64,000 nucleotides of DNA from Vandiemenella viatica (GCA_031002005.1 CM061914.1:193086685-193150684), one strand, 5' to 3'; shown: positions 53,245-63,679, numbered from the stretch's first letter. Made by a program: numbers and translations. Notes: generated by a model not told the origin, from the sequence alone.

Positions 53245-53962
53245 TTTTTTTTTTGCTGTCATCAGTCTCTCGACTGGTTTTTTTTGCAGTCCTCCATCCC
53301 TTCCTATCTTGCGCTAACCTCTTCATCTCTATATACCCCTTACAATCGACTTCCTCAATTATCTGCTTCATATCTCTGTCTTCGTCTGCAGTTTTTACTT
53401 TCGACTGTTCCCCCCGCTAATAAGTTAACCAGTCCAGCATGTCTCAAAATATGACCTACCAGCCTGTCTGTTCTTCCTGTAAGCTTCTTCCACAAACTTC
53501 TCTTCTCACCCATCATTTCCAAAACTCGTTCATTTCTTACTTTGTCTGTCCACTTAATTTTCAGCATTCTTCTGTAGCACCACATTTCAGATGCTTCAAT
53601 TTCTCCTTCCTTCTGGTGTTCCTAAAGTCCATGTTTCGCTACCATATAATGCTGTGCTCCACACGTAGAGTTTTAAGAAGTTCTTTCCGAGTCCTAGATC
53701 AATATTTGAAACTAAAAAAAAACTCTATTTGCTACAGCTATTCTGCTTCTAACATCATTCCTGCTTCGGCCACCGGTTGTAATTTTAGTTCCCACGTAGC
53801 AAAATTCACTAACATCTTCTATCGCATTCGAACTTTTTTTATATTTAATCAATTACTGTAGTATCATTTCTGCTACATTTCTTCACTTTTGCCTTGCTTT
53901 GATTTATATTTAGGCCAAAATCTTCCTTCAATAACTTTTCAAGTTTTAGGCTTATTCTTCAG
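53245..53962 (-). mobile_element. RTE-like LINE, minus orientation, 3' half
   Basis: The conserved 3' hairpin (loop gaga, stem cagtc/gactg) is at 53263-53276. Going up the minus strand: LAQDRKGWRT, YIEMKRL, LVGHILRHAGLVNLL, RNERVLEMMGEKRSLWKKLT, MWCYRRMLKIKWTDKV, a disrupted FCYVGTKIT region, and a segment before it near 53900 where 'aagttattgaaggaagattt' matches the LLKEGFGLN-type sequence. It starts just after the FADD motif. Several frame breaks. Confidence 0.78.
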
Positions 53963-54072
53963 GAAAAAAAAAAAAAAAAAAAGCGAACGGGGCGCCAACC
54001 TTACTTCCCCGTCGGACGGAACAAACATTTAAACTTCAGGTGAAAGACCAAAATACCTGAGCTAAGAGATAA

Positions 54073-54105
<33 letters not shown>

Positions 54106-54524
54106 CTTTAAAAGCACCATCTTTCTGCTCAGGGATCATAACCACGATGGTTCTGCGTACTAGCTCTTACCCCTTGTATTATTTCTCTTCTTGATTGGAT
54201 TTCTCTTGCTAATTAATCCTGAGTCTTGACATCCGCAATTAAGTGCTGAAGGTACAGCTTAACTGCAGATGGCGAGTCGAGTATTGGAATTACTTTTTCA
54301 TTTATCAATGACTGCTGAAACCTGTGCGTCGAACAATTTGCCTCGAAAGATAATTATCCAAGGCTCACAACTGCTTGAATACTCCTGATTAGCACAGCCA
54401 GTGGTACTAACGAGCTGTCTGCTTTCTGATTACTATAGACTCGCACCACGTCGATACTGTGCTCAACAGACTCCATTACAACAAAACTGCTAGCGCGCCA
54501 AACACTCGATTGTAATTTATAATT
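53963..54524. other. A tracts and a short SINE-like piece, then intergenic
   Basis: A tracts at 53964-53981 and 54072-54103 bracket about 90 bases with 'gcgaacggggcgccaacc' and 'cttccccgtcggacgg', which may be a short minus-strand SINE. No gene follows up to the terminal-hairpin element. Confidence 0.35.
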
Positions 54525-55374
54525 GACTACTGAAAGCCCGTGACTGTTTTTTGCGTATCGTCACGGGTCTAGAATAGTTTCAGTTTCTAGGATGAAAGAT
54601 TATGACAGGTTGACCTGATTTGACCAAATATAAACTTGACCTGTGTTTCAGGGTGAATAAAATCTCTTGAGCTTGAAGAACTCAGAAGTATTAATAGAGG
54701 TAGGTATTAAACACGGACAGGGACGATAGCGCAGTCGTATAATTGCTTAAATACAAACTTGACTTGCATTCGACCCTTAAAGTTCGCTCTGCAAAGTTTA
54801 AAAAAATCTCGTTTGCTACTTTTTTGTTATTGAGACTGGGCAAACACTCATAACGTAATCATTGGTCATAGTGTCTGTAACGGTCAGAGAACTTAATACA
54901 GATTTCATATTATTAAACAGTTGAGCAACTCCGAAGAAATGAATTGTCAGAATAGTTGATTCGGTAACATATTTGGTCTGATATCCACTTAAAATAACCT
55001 ACTAACTCACGTACAGCGAACATGAACAAAGAATATTAACTAAAGTGGTCAGTAAATTAACTAAAAAGCAAATAAACAGTAATGTATAAACTTTGGCCAA
55101 GCAAAAACATTAGTGAAAGTTTTAATTAAATTGAAATTTATTCTAAGCCGGTATGACAATTGGCATCCTTGGTTACAGTAGAGACCAGAAGCATTTTTTT
55201 TTTAAAATTTAAGTTGCTTTCATTGGCAACATGTTACTTTAAAGCAGCTCCACGTTTTTTCAGCCACAAAATTTATCAATATTTTTTTAACTATGAAATG
55301 CTTTGACCTTAAAAACTGGAACTATTCTAGACCCGTGACGATGCGCAAAAAACTGTCACGGGTCTACACTAGTT
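54525..55374 (+). mobile_element. Terminal-hairpin element, copy 1 (about 850 bp)
   Basis: The two ends are inverted copies of about 50 bases. Each end itself folds: cccgtgac, 13 bases ('tgttttttgcgtatc'-like), gtcacggg, followed by 'tctagaatagtttcagttt' going inward. The outer boundary on the right reads 'tctacactagt'; the left outer boundary 'actactgaaag' is a diverged match to its reverse complement. No reading frame of note. Copy 2 lies inverted at 62885-63679. The superfamily is not recognised; no clear target duplication was found. Confidence 0.65.
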
Positions 55375-55814
55375 ATGAAATAAACAACGCGGCATCATAT
55401 TTTAAAATGATTACAGAAATTATCTCAAGGCTTATTAAAAGAACTTAGAATCGAATAAACAACTTGAAATGCACAAAAAATGTGTAGTTTTACTGTCGTT
55501 CCCTAAATACTGTGATTTTAATTGGTGGTTAATAAATAACGCCAAAGAGATTGCTTTTTATTTGTTTAATGCCGTAGCATCATCAGCAGCGAATCTGCGT
55601 TGAAATTTACTCTTAGTTCACAAATTATTATCATTGTCTGGCGTAATCCTCAAATTGTAACATTTGCCGGTTTTTACTACTTACTGTTTTCATTTATTTC
55701 ACTACGTTTGGTAGCTGCACAACTCCGCTTTATCCCTATAGCCTTCTGCCTACATACCGTCAGCTACATGCAAACAGTTCATAAAACGGGGGTGACAAAT
55801 AGAGATTAAAATTA
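55375..55814. other. Intergenic, no gene recognised
   Basis: AT-rich. A small frame at 55600-55809 has two hydrophobic stretches but no recognisable family and no supporting context. Confidence 0.35.
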
Positions 55815-57110
55815 CATCAGTGATAGTCAAAATGATGGAGAGATTGATATGCAACTATATCAGAAATTTTTACGAGAAAAGAAACTGGTTTGCAGATCGA
55901 CAACATGGCTTATGCCAAGGATATTCATGTGAATCTCAGATGGTTGGCTATATGTAAGATATTTCAGGTGAATTGGACAAGGGAGGCCAAGATGATAGTG
56001 TGGCACTAGATCTTTCTAAGGCGTTTGACATTGTGACCCATAAAATGGTTTTAAATAAACTGGAAACTATGGGATTGGATGAAAAAGTTACTTTATCGAT
56101 GGAGAAATTCTTAAAACCCAAATATGGGCGTGCCACAGGGTTGTGTATTGGGACCATTGCTGTTCGTTATTGAAATGAATGACTGTGTTGATGGGTTACG
56201 GTAAGAGCCTAGGTATTTTGCAGATGATACAATGATACGCAATAGGATCAAAACAGATGAAGACTGTGAACAGCTGCAGGGTGACCTGGATACAATATCT
56301 AAATGGGTAGGTCAGCATGGAATGAAGATAAATGCCAAGAAGAGTCAGCTTATTAGGTACGCATATAAAAAAACAAAAGGTTAATAAAGATTATAGGGTG
56401 GGACAGAATTGATTTTTGATGGTTTGAAGTGCAAATGTCTTGGCATAACATTTGATAAGAAACTCAATTGGGCAGGTGGTAGGAAAAGGTTACAAAATCG
56501 TTCATTTACAGGAGAAGTTATGAAGCTGGCTTACAAAACTTTTGTCAGACCATTGGCTGAACATGGTGGTGTAGTTTGGGACCTACATTTTGGGTATAAA
56601 ATACAGGAGTTGGATAGGTTGCAAAGAAGAGCAGCTACGTTTGTTTGTGGAAATTATCGCAGGACCCAGTCAGTAACTGATATGATAAAGGAGCTGGATT
56701 GGGAGTGATTGGAGGAAAGGAGGAGGGTGAAGAGAGTGCTGGGAATGTACAGGGCATATGTTGGTGAGGGGGCTTGGAGGGATATTGGTCTGAGAATTAG
56801 TAATAGTGCATGGAAAGAGAAAGATGACCATGACCACAAGCTGGCACTCGATTTCATGCCTGAGGGAGTGGGAAAATATTCTTTTGCTGCTAAGGGTGAC
56901 GGGGATTGAAACAAATTACCAAGTGAAGTTATTTATAATTTATCAAGAACGCTGAAGGAATTTAAAATTAAAATGTGTAAATAGCGAAAGTAGATGGGGG
57001 AAGGAATTTAACACTCAGATTATATAAGATAATTAAAAAATAAAATAAAAGAGGCGTAATTAGATGACTGGGGGTTTCCAGTGGAGGGTGTGCTTCATCG
57101 CAATTAAAAT
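55815..57110 (+). mobile_element. LINE-A, longest copy, covers most of the reverse transcriptase
   Basis: Broken frames together cover the palm: MMERLICNYIRNFYEKRNWF, ADRQHGLCQGYSCESQMVGY, SVALDLSKAFDIVTHKMVLN (motif A with the first catalytic aspartate), MGVPQGCVLGPLLFVIEMND (motif B, in the other frame after about 56115), YFADDTMI (motif C), QLQGDLDTISKWVGQHGMKI, CKCLGITFDKKLNWAG (motif E), then LAEHGGVVWDLHFGYKIQEL, MIKELDWE with a stop and the standard tail. An internal deletion lies between SMEKFLK and MGVPQGC, because the usual segment there is shorter. The 3' UTR is atypical: 'cagattatataag' and other bases are inserted before 'cagtggagggtgtgcttcat'. It shows the family as CR1/jockey-superfamily. 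Confidence 0.82.
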
Positions 57111-57944
57111 TAATAACAATAGCACTGCGCCTCATCGCGATTCGATTGTCTGCGGCGGCCATCTTGTTTTTTTGGTACTGACAGCGCCAGTGTTGTATTT
57201 AAGTGTGGTGAGTGAGTATGTGGGCTTAGAAGATTTTTGGTGTTTACGTTTATTGAAATTTCATGTTTGTTAAATTAAAGTGTGTTGGCTTGAACAGCGT
57301 TTGGTTTATCTGATCGTGGTACCTGTTTTCCATTGTTTATTGCTTTTTTAATGTATTTTTTCTTCTTCTGTGGAGTCGGATATTGTTTCTGTAGTTGTTT
57401 ATCGTTGGGATTTGCATATCTGTGTTTATGTATTCTGCTGACTGGTCGTTTTGTTTGAGTTATTCGTCGAATGTGGAGTGGTTGTAGAACTTTACAGCCA
57501 TCGTGTGTGCTATATATCTGGTTCGGAGCTGTCTTCATGGCTGTCCTATGTATATCACCTCACATTCTTGACTCGTAAGTTAGCGAATGGCCGAATCGTG
57601 GTACTTATTTGTTTCTGGGTGGTCAACTGTGCAAAAAATGGCTCGTTCCGTTACAAGCTGCAAACTAACTTCTCTTATTGATTGCAGTGGTCCGTAAACA
57701 TGAAACATGAACCTGAGCACATTTTATACGCCATGTTGTGTAGCCTCGTGTACAACCAGAGGAGAACGCACGACACCTGTATCCAGTGAACAAGTTGGCA
57801 ACCGCAGTTTGCGCGCTGTCGAGAATGAATGGCCAGAGATTATGTTGCACTGGGAGACCCATCACTTACTGTAAACTGGTATCGTGCTTAGGTCAGTAAG
57901 GTGCGAAGCAGCTGTAAATCCGAATCGCACGCGACTTTGGCGGC
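57111..57944. other. Intergenic, no gene recognised
   Basis: Moderate GC, T-rich on the plus strand. Small frames have no recognisable domain. It could be unique host DNA, including non-coding exon sequence, but nothing shows that. Confidence 0.35.
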
Positions 57945-58145
57945 TCGACCACTGGCAGTGAATTCGTCCGACCGACTGGTCGGCCGTGTACGGCCGAATA
58001 TGACCGACTAATCCCGAAACAGGTAAAGGCATTGTCTCTGGACACGACCTGCTCGGCCGAATACAGCCGAATACGGCCGAGTGACGGACGGATCCCATCG
58101 AAATGGGGTCACTCGGACGTATTCGGCCGAATGGCAAGCACCTGT
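57945..58145. repeat. GC-rich palindromic repeat built on tcggccga
   Basis: At least six short blocks of cggccga or tcggccg in both directions within 200 bases ('tggtcggccgtgtacggccg', 'gctcggccgaatacagccga', 'gtattcggccgaatggc'). The two edges, 'cactggcagtgaattcgtcc' and the reverse complement of 'gacgtattcggccgaatggc', look like diverged inverted ends. The block stands out against AT-rich surroundings. It may be a small MITE; no target duplication was resolved. Confidence 0.45.
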
Positions 58146-58403
58146 TGCCTCCTAATGAACAAATCTTAATTTTTGATATTTTATTTGATCTTGATTTGTA
58201 TTTTTTCTAGACTCTAACATTCACTGTGATGGTACGCAATCACTATAAATACTTTAATAAAAATATCTGCGGAAATGAGAATTATTGCAAGCGCGTCTAC
58301 GCAGTTATAATAATTATTTTATTAAAAATGTGTACAATAAAGATCATTATTTGAATTTCGTAATGGAATATTCTCAAACTATTATGAGATATCACTCTTG
58401 ACG

Positions 58404-59540
58404 GGACCGCATTTAGGCACAGGCTATATAGGCTGCAGTCTATGAGCCAGCGCCACAAAAACAAAATGTACTTGTTTCTTACATTCCTTATTTTTATACC
58501 TATTTTTTCCCCTTGTATGTTATTTTTAAAATTGAAATATTGAATTTTTCGAAATTGGCATTATTTTTCTTCTATAATTGTTCAGAGCGATGTTAATGAA
58601 TTGTGTTAAATAACTTAATGATTTTCAATTGTTTCCATTTTATCTCAACAATTATATATTCTTCCAGATACAGTACATTAAAATATTCTAAATTAAATAA
58701 TAAATTTCAAATGTTTACTTTAGAATTTTGGTTAGAAAAAACCATAAAACGCGAAGTTTGAATTTCAAAATATTTTCGGGGCAGAGAGCGCATCACAGGT
58801 TCAGTCCAGCACTTGGCTTTCAATATCCCTAGATGGCCGCTAAAATTTCCGTAGTTTGGGTAGAAATATGTGGAGACTCGCTAACTAAAAGACTAAAACA
58901 ATAATTATTGAAGGGAGAGTCAAAATTAAAAATACTTTTTGATTTCCAGCTCTTTAAAATTACAAAATTAATATTCTACATTGAAAGTAGAAATATGTCT
59001 GACATGTTTTACACATCGTCACTTTCATCACTGCTGCTGCTATGCCTAGTAGTTTTTTTTTTATGTTTCCCTAGTGACCATACATTTTCTTTGTTGACAT
59101 TAAATTTAGCATATCTTCTATAACCAGAAATGTTAAAAACTGAGACCCCTTTGACTCTCTTCGAATATTCGTTTGGCCTTATCGGAAGACACTGCTTTGT
59201 AAGCCGTGCCAACTAGCATAAAGAGTGCGCCGATTGAGATCTACAAAAATTGTAACCAATCAAATCATGAGCTTCATTTCAATCGTTGGTTCACACGAGC
59301 GGTTGCAAGGAAACGATTCACAGTTATTGACAATCCTGTAACGCATTAACACTATATGCTCAAAGTTTAACAAAACACCAATATGAGGAAAAATCAATAA
59401 GTAATAAAAAGTAGTAAAAATCCGTAGATATTTTTAAAAATCCGAAAATCCTAACTTTTCTTAAAAATCCGTAGATCTACGGATAAATCCGTAGAAATGG
59501 CAGCACTGGGTCAATACATCCTAAATACGGCCCTGACGCT
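58404..59540. mobile_element. Possible decayed hAT-like element
   Basis: The left edge 'gggaccgcatttaggcacag' and the reverse complement of the right edge, 'gggccgtatttaggatgtat', are similar inverted ends. The left 45 bases also match the end of the small MITE in the duplicated block (37030-37075). The interior is AT-rich with no transposase. The expected 8-bp duplication is not convincing, so boundaries are tentative. Confidence 0.4.
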
Positions 59541-59599
59541 CGTAATATTTCGCGAGGGCAAGGGAGAGCCTTTTATTACCAAATGTAAGTTGCTATGTA

Positions 59600-60944
59600 C
59601 GAGGGCTGTCCAGAAAGTAAGAGACGTTTTGACCTGGCGCAACAATGGGTGCTCCTAGCGCCGCCATCTTGGCGTCAGACTGTTCATACATTCAGTACGC
59701 AACCAGCCGTGGTAGTTTGCACATCGTTCCTATCGTACTTTGAATACAGTAGAGTGTTAAAATGAGCGCTGCAATTAAAAATCCCGCCAGTTGTGAAGTG
59801 CGAGCTGTAATACGGTTTTTGTTGGCGAAAAATCACAAACAAATTGAAATTCATCGCCAGATTTGTGATGTGTACGGCCAAGGAATAATCAGTGAAAGCC
59901 GAGTGAGGCAATGGTGCATTGATTTTAAAAATGGTCGAACCAATGTTCACGATGAGGACCGCATGGGTAGGCCTAGTGTTGTGAGTGATGAACTGGTGGT
60001 GAAAATCAACGAAAAAATCCGTGAAAATCCGTGAAAATCGTCGTTTCACGATTACGGAGCTTTCAGAACATTTCCCCCAAATTTCACGGAGTTTAGTTCA
60101 TGAGATTGTGGTTGGTAAACTTGGTTACCACAAATTTTGTGCCAGGTGGATTCCGAAAATCTTAACAGAAGACCACAAAAAACAGATACTTGCTGCAGCA
60201 CTGACGTTTCTGGAAGACAACGCCAAAACTGGAAACCAAGTTATCGATCGTATCGTAACTGGCGACGAGACTTGGGTAAAGCACGTCACCTGTGAAACAA
60301 AACGGCAGTCTATGGAATGGGGACACACGCATTCGCCCAAGAAACCGAGGAAGTGTCTGCAAACGCAGTCAGCAGGAAAAATTGTGGCTACTGTGTTTTG
60401 GGATGCTAAGGGTGTGATTCTCGTTGAATTTCTTGAACGTGGCCAAACAATCACTTCATAAAGGTATTGCGAAACACTCAGAACATTAAGACGCGCGATA
60501 CAAAACAAGCGTCGGGGAAAACTCAGTGAGAAAGTTTTGTTTCTCCACGACAACGCTCGTCCACACACGGCCAATCGTACCCAAGAGCTCTTGGATGGGT
60601 TTGGATGGGAAGTTTTCAATCACCCGCCGTACAGCCCGGATTTGGCACCGAGCGACTACCACCTGTTCCCGGCGATGAAGACGTAGCTCGCAACACAACG
60701 GTTTGAAACTGACGCTCAACTGCATGCCGGTGTAAACCAGTGGTTGAAGTCTCAGGCGGCAAATTTCTACAGAGAGGGTATCGAAAAGCTTGTACCACGT
60801 TATGATAAGTGCCTTAATTTAATTGGCGATGATGTTGAAAAATAGCCTAAGAGTTTACCTCTAAAATGTATGTAATAAAAATCGTTTTTTTCACTTTGTT
60901 TATTTTTTATTTCAAAACGTCTGTTACTTTCTGGACAGCGCTCG
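59600..60944 (+). mobile_element. Mariner transposon, complete ends, decayed gene
   Basis: 1345 bases. Left end cgagggctgtccagaaagta and, inverted, right end cgagcgctgtccagaaagta; about 33 bases match with two differences. TA flanks both ends (59598-59599, 60945-60946). It carries one transposase gene from 59762 with three disabling changes. Ends are complete and could in principle still be recognised by a transposase of the same family supplied in trans. Confidence 0.9.
59762..60845 (+). pseudogene. Mariner transposase (DD34D), one frameshift and two stops
   Basis: Would be about 357 residues, normal for mariner. N-terminal HTH region: VIRFLLAKNHKQIEIHRQIC, SRVRQWCIDFKNGRTNVHDE (WVxxWFxxF-like) and RMGRPSVVSDE. 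The catalytic aspartates are all visible: VTGDETWV (first D), LFLHDNARPHTA (second D) and YSPDLAPSDYHLFPAM (third D), with 34 residues between the second and third. C-terminus PRYDKCLNLIGDDVEK. Damage: a tandem duplication of aatccgtgaa near 60014-60033 shifts the frame; a TAA at about 60459 (after GQTITS) and a TAG at about 60685 (after PAMKT) interrupt the rest. The start at 59762 is the first ATG in frame after the 5' UTR and gives the usual MS..I.N N-terminus. Confidence 0.88.
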
Positions 60945-60946
60945 TA

Positions 60947-61228
60947 TTTTATATAAACACCCGGTTCGCTTGGTGTTTAAGCAACTATGACGGATCCGTA
61001 ATGTGTGTGCGACGTTATTCCATACCAGTGAACGACCGGCCATGACGTTGTTTCCGATATTCGCGCTACTACTATCGATTCATCGTACTACTGATATCGA
61101 ATGACTTAGGCATCAATGTTCCATCAGCGAATCAAATGCAAACCTCCCGCGATATAAATGTACCATTCCTGTTGTGCCCTTCTATATCCCAAACAGTAAT
61201 CGTTAATGATTTGGAGCTTATGTTAATA
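60947..61228. other. Short intergenic stretch between two transposons
   Basis: Nothing recognised between the mariner right flank and the TA target of the Tc1-like element. Confidence 0.4.
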
Positions 61229-61230
61229 TA

Positions 61231-62658
61231 CACAGACGGAAAAAAAAATCCCAACACCAAGAAAAAATTATTGTAGAGTAATGAAATTTGGACAATGCAT
61301 TTGTCAAGTTAACATGTTTAATTGATTAAATTTTCAAGATCACAGGTTAATTTAAGCTCAAGAAAATGCATTTCAAATGTGAAATACTGTTAAATTAATA
61401 GCCGGTGTAACCTCCAGAATTTTGAATGCAAGCCTGCAAACGTGAATGCATTGTGTCATACAGGTTTCGAATGTCACTTTGTGGTATGGAGTTCCATGCT
61501 TGTTGTACTTGTGCTGTCAATACTGGGACGGTCAGTGCTGGCTGTGGATGATGCTGGAGTTGTCGTCCAATGATATCCCATACGTGTTCAATTGGAGACA
61601 GATCTGGTGATCTCGCAGGCCAAGGTAACATGTCGACACTCTGTAGAGCACGTTGCGAGACAACAGCGGTATGAGGGCGAGCGTTATCCTGTTGAAAAAC
61701 TCCCCCTTGAATGCTGTTCATGAATGGCAGCACTACAGGTTGAATTACCAGACTGACGTACAAATTTGCAGTCAGTGTGTTTGGTATAACCACAAGAGTG
61801 CTCCTGCTGTCATAGGAAATTGCTCCCCAGACCATGACTCCAGGTGTAGGTCCAGTGTGTCTAGGCCGCAGACAGTTTGGTTGCAGGCGTTCCCCTGGCC
61901 TCCTTCTGACCAACACTCGGCCATCACTGGCACCAAGGCAGAACCTGCTTTCATCAGAAAACACAACAGATCTCCACTCCGTCCTCCAATGAGCTCTGGC
62001 TTGACACCACTGGAGTCGCAAACGGCGATGGGTTGTAGTCAGTGGAATGCACGCTACAGGGCGCCTGGCTCGGAGCTGTCCTTGAAGTAACCGATTTCTA
62101 ACAGTTCGTTGTGTCACTGTGGTACCAACTGCAGCTCGAATTTCTGCCGCAGACGCAGTACGATGCGCCACAGCTGTACGCCGAATACGGCGGTCTTCCC
62201 TCTCAGTAGTGCCACGTGGCCTCCCGGAACCCGGTCTTCTTGAGGCAGTACCATCCCTTGACCACTGCACCCAACAATCATGCACAGTGGATACATTCCG
62301 GCCAAGTCTTTCTGCAATATCGCGAAAAGAAAATCCACCTTCTCGTAGCCCTATTACACGACCTCGTTCAAACTCGGTGAGCTGTTGATAATGGCTTCTT
62401 CGTCTTCTTAAAGGCATTCTTGGCTAACATCAACTCACTATGTCAAATCTCAGCGGTAAATAACGTTCACAAACTTTACAGCGCGTATTTAAAGCAAACC
62501 TGATTTGCAAGCTCTGAGTAGCGCTACTAGCGCCACACTTATGCGCGAAGCGCGAAATTTGAATCGATGTCATCTTTCAGATGTATAAACACGCCTACCA
62601 AATTTCGTTTATCTAACACAAGTCTTTCTTGGTGTTGGGATTTTTTTTTCCGTCTGTG
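61231..62658 (-). mobile_element. Tc1-like transposon, 1428 bp, structurally intact
   Basis: Perfect inverted ends of 34 bases at 61231-61264 and 62625-62658, reading cacagacgg, nine A, tcccaacacc, aagaaa from each outside edge. TA lies outside both (61229-61230, 62659-62660). One uninterrupted transposase gene fills the interior on the minus strand, with 207 bases between its start and the right inverted repeat and 130 bases between its stop and the left one. No frameshift, stop or nested insertion is present. This is the only complete and apparently undamaged element in the window. Confidence 0.93.
61395..62417 (-). CDS. Tc1-family transposase, intact, 340 residues
   Basis: Cuts and pastes the surrounding transposon by binding its inverted ends and inserting at TA. 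N-terminal paired-like DNA-binding region: first HTH about residues 11-55 (LTEFERGRVIGLREGGFSFR, IAERLGRNVSTVHDCW), a GRPR AT-hook-like motif at 66-68 region (SGRPRG), second HTH about 86-115 (ASAAEIRAAVGTTVTQRTVR). Catalytic core: D155 in VVFSDESRFC, D244 in FQQDNARPHT, E277 in SPDLSPIEHVW. The spacing of 32 residues between D244 and E277 is two shorter than classic Tc1 (DD34E). A glycine-rich box (PGVMVWGAIS) is at 192-201. Length is normal for the family (about 340). The ATG at 62417 is the first in frame and starts with MPLRRRRS, a basic N-terminus usual here. Probably expressed only if a nearby promoter exists; none is evident. Confidence 0.93.
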   Translation of the reverse strand: MPLRRRRSHYQQLTEFERGRVIGLREGGFSFRDIAERLGRNVSTVHDCWVQWSRDGTASRRPGSGRPRGTTEREDRRIRRTAVAHRTASAAEIRAAVGTTVTQRTVRNRLLQGQLRARRPVACIPLTTTHRRLRLQWCQARAHWRTEWRSVVFSDESRFCLGASDGRVLVRRRPGERLQPNCLRPRHTGPTPGVMVWGAISYDSRSTLVVIPNTLTANLYVSLVIQPVVLPFMNSIQGGVFQQDNARPHTAVVSQRALQSVDMLPWPARSPDLSPIEHVWDIIGRQLQHHPQPALTVPVLTAQVQQAWNSIPQSDIRNLYDTMHSRLQACIQNSGGYTGY

Positions 62659-62660
62659 TA

Positions 62661-62884
62661 ACAATAGTCGTTTATGCAGACCGAAATATCAGAGATATCT
62701 GCTGTATAATTTCGTAAGGTCACCCATTCACTCACCTCAATAGCTATTGGCTGGAGAACGGTGTCACGTGTCAGCCTTCTCTTGCAAAACAGTGACCAGA
62801 GATACCATTAGTAGGAATTCGTGGTTATGTTCACAACTGCTACCAAATTAATTGCCATAATATATTCATTAAGTTTGCTTTTCG
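62661..62884. other. Short intergenic stretch, nothing recognised
   Basis: AT-rich, no coding or repeat signal up to the terminal-hairpin element copy. Confidence 0.4.
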
Positions 62885-63679
62885 TAGCATTTTATAGGTA
62901 AAAATTACTGATAAATTTTGCGGCTGAAAAAACGATCTGGTTTTCAATAACAAGTTGCTAATGAAAGCAACGAAAAATAAAAATTAAAAAAAAAATTACT
63001 CATGGTCTCAGCTGTAAACACTAATGCCAATTGCCATTCCGGTTTGGAAAAATTTCAATGTAATTAAAATTTTCACTAATGTTGTTTGCTGCTTGACCAA
63101 AGTTTATGCATTACGATTTATTTGCTTTTTAGGAATTTTATTGACAACATTCGTTAATGGCCTATGGTCATTATCGCTGTACGTGAGTTATTAGGTTGTT
63201 TAAAGTAGATATCAGACCAAATATGTTACCGAATCGAGTATTAAGGAAATTCATTTCTTCGGAGTTGCTCAACTGTTTAATAATATGGAATGTGTATTAA
63301 GTTCTCAAGGATTTACAGATACTATGACCAATGATTACATTAAGAGTGTTTGCCCAGTCTCAATAAAATACAACGTGATGCTTTCGAAACAAACAGTAAT
63401 TTTTAAAATATTGCAGAATGAACTTTCAGGGTCAAATACAAGTTAAGTTTGTATTTAAGCAATTATACGATTGCTCTATCGTCCTTGTTCGTGTTTAATA
63501 ACTACCTCTATTAATACTTCTGATTTCTTCAAGTTCAAGAGACTTTATTCACCCTGAAACACGGGTCGAGTTTATATTTGGCCAGATCAGGCGAACCTGT
63601 CATAATCTGTCATCGTAAAAACTGGAACTATTCTAGACCCGTGACGATACGCAAAAAACAGTCACGGGCTCACACTAGT
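62885..63679 (-). mobile_element. Terminal-hairpin element, copy 2, one end lost
   Basis: Inverted relative of 54525-55374. Shared blocks on the minus strand: 'ttcagccgcaaaatttatca', 'gttgctttcattagcaac', 'caattggcat', 'aaactttggtcaagc', 'atatttggtctgatatc', 'gagcaactccgaagaaatga', and the end hairpin cccgtgac...gtcacggg (near 63640-63668). The opposite end near 62885 lacks the hairpin, so the copy is truncated there. Confidence 0.65.

Noticed and set aside
57111..57944. Possible host gene promoter or exon
   Set aside because: The stretch is not obviously repetitive, but I found no splice-supported frame, domain or core promoter.
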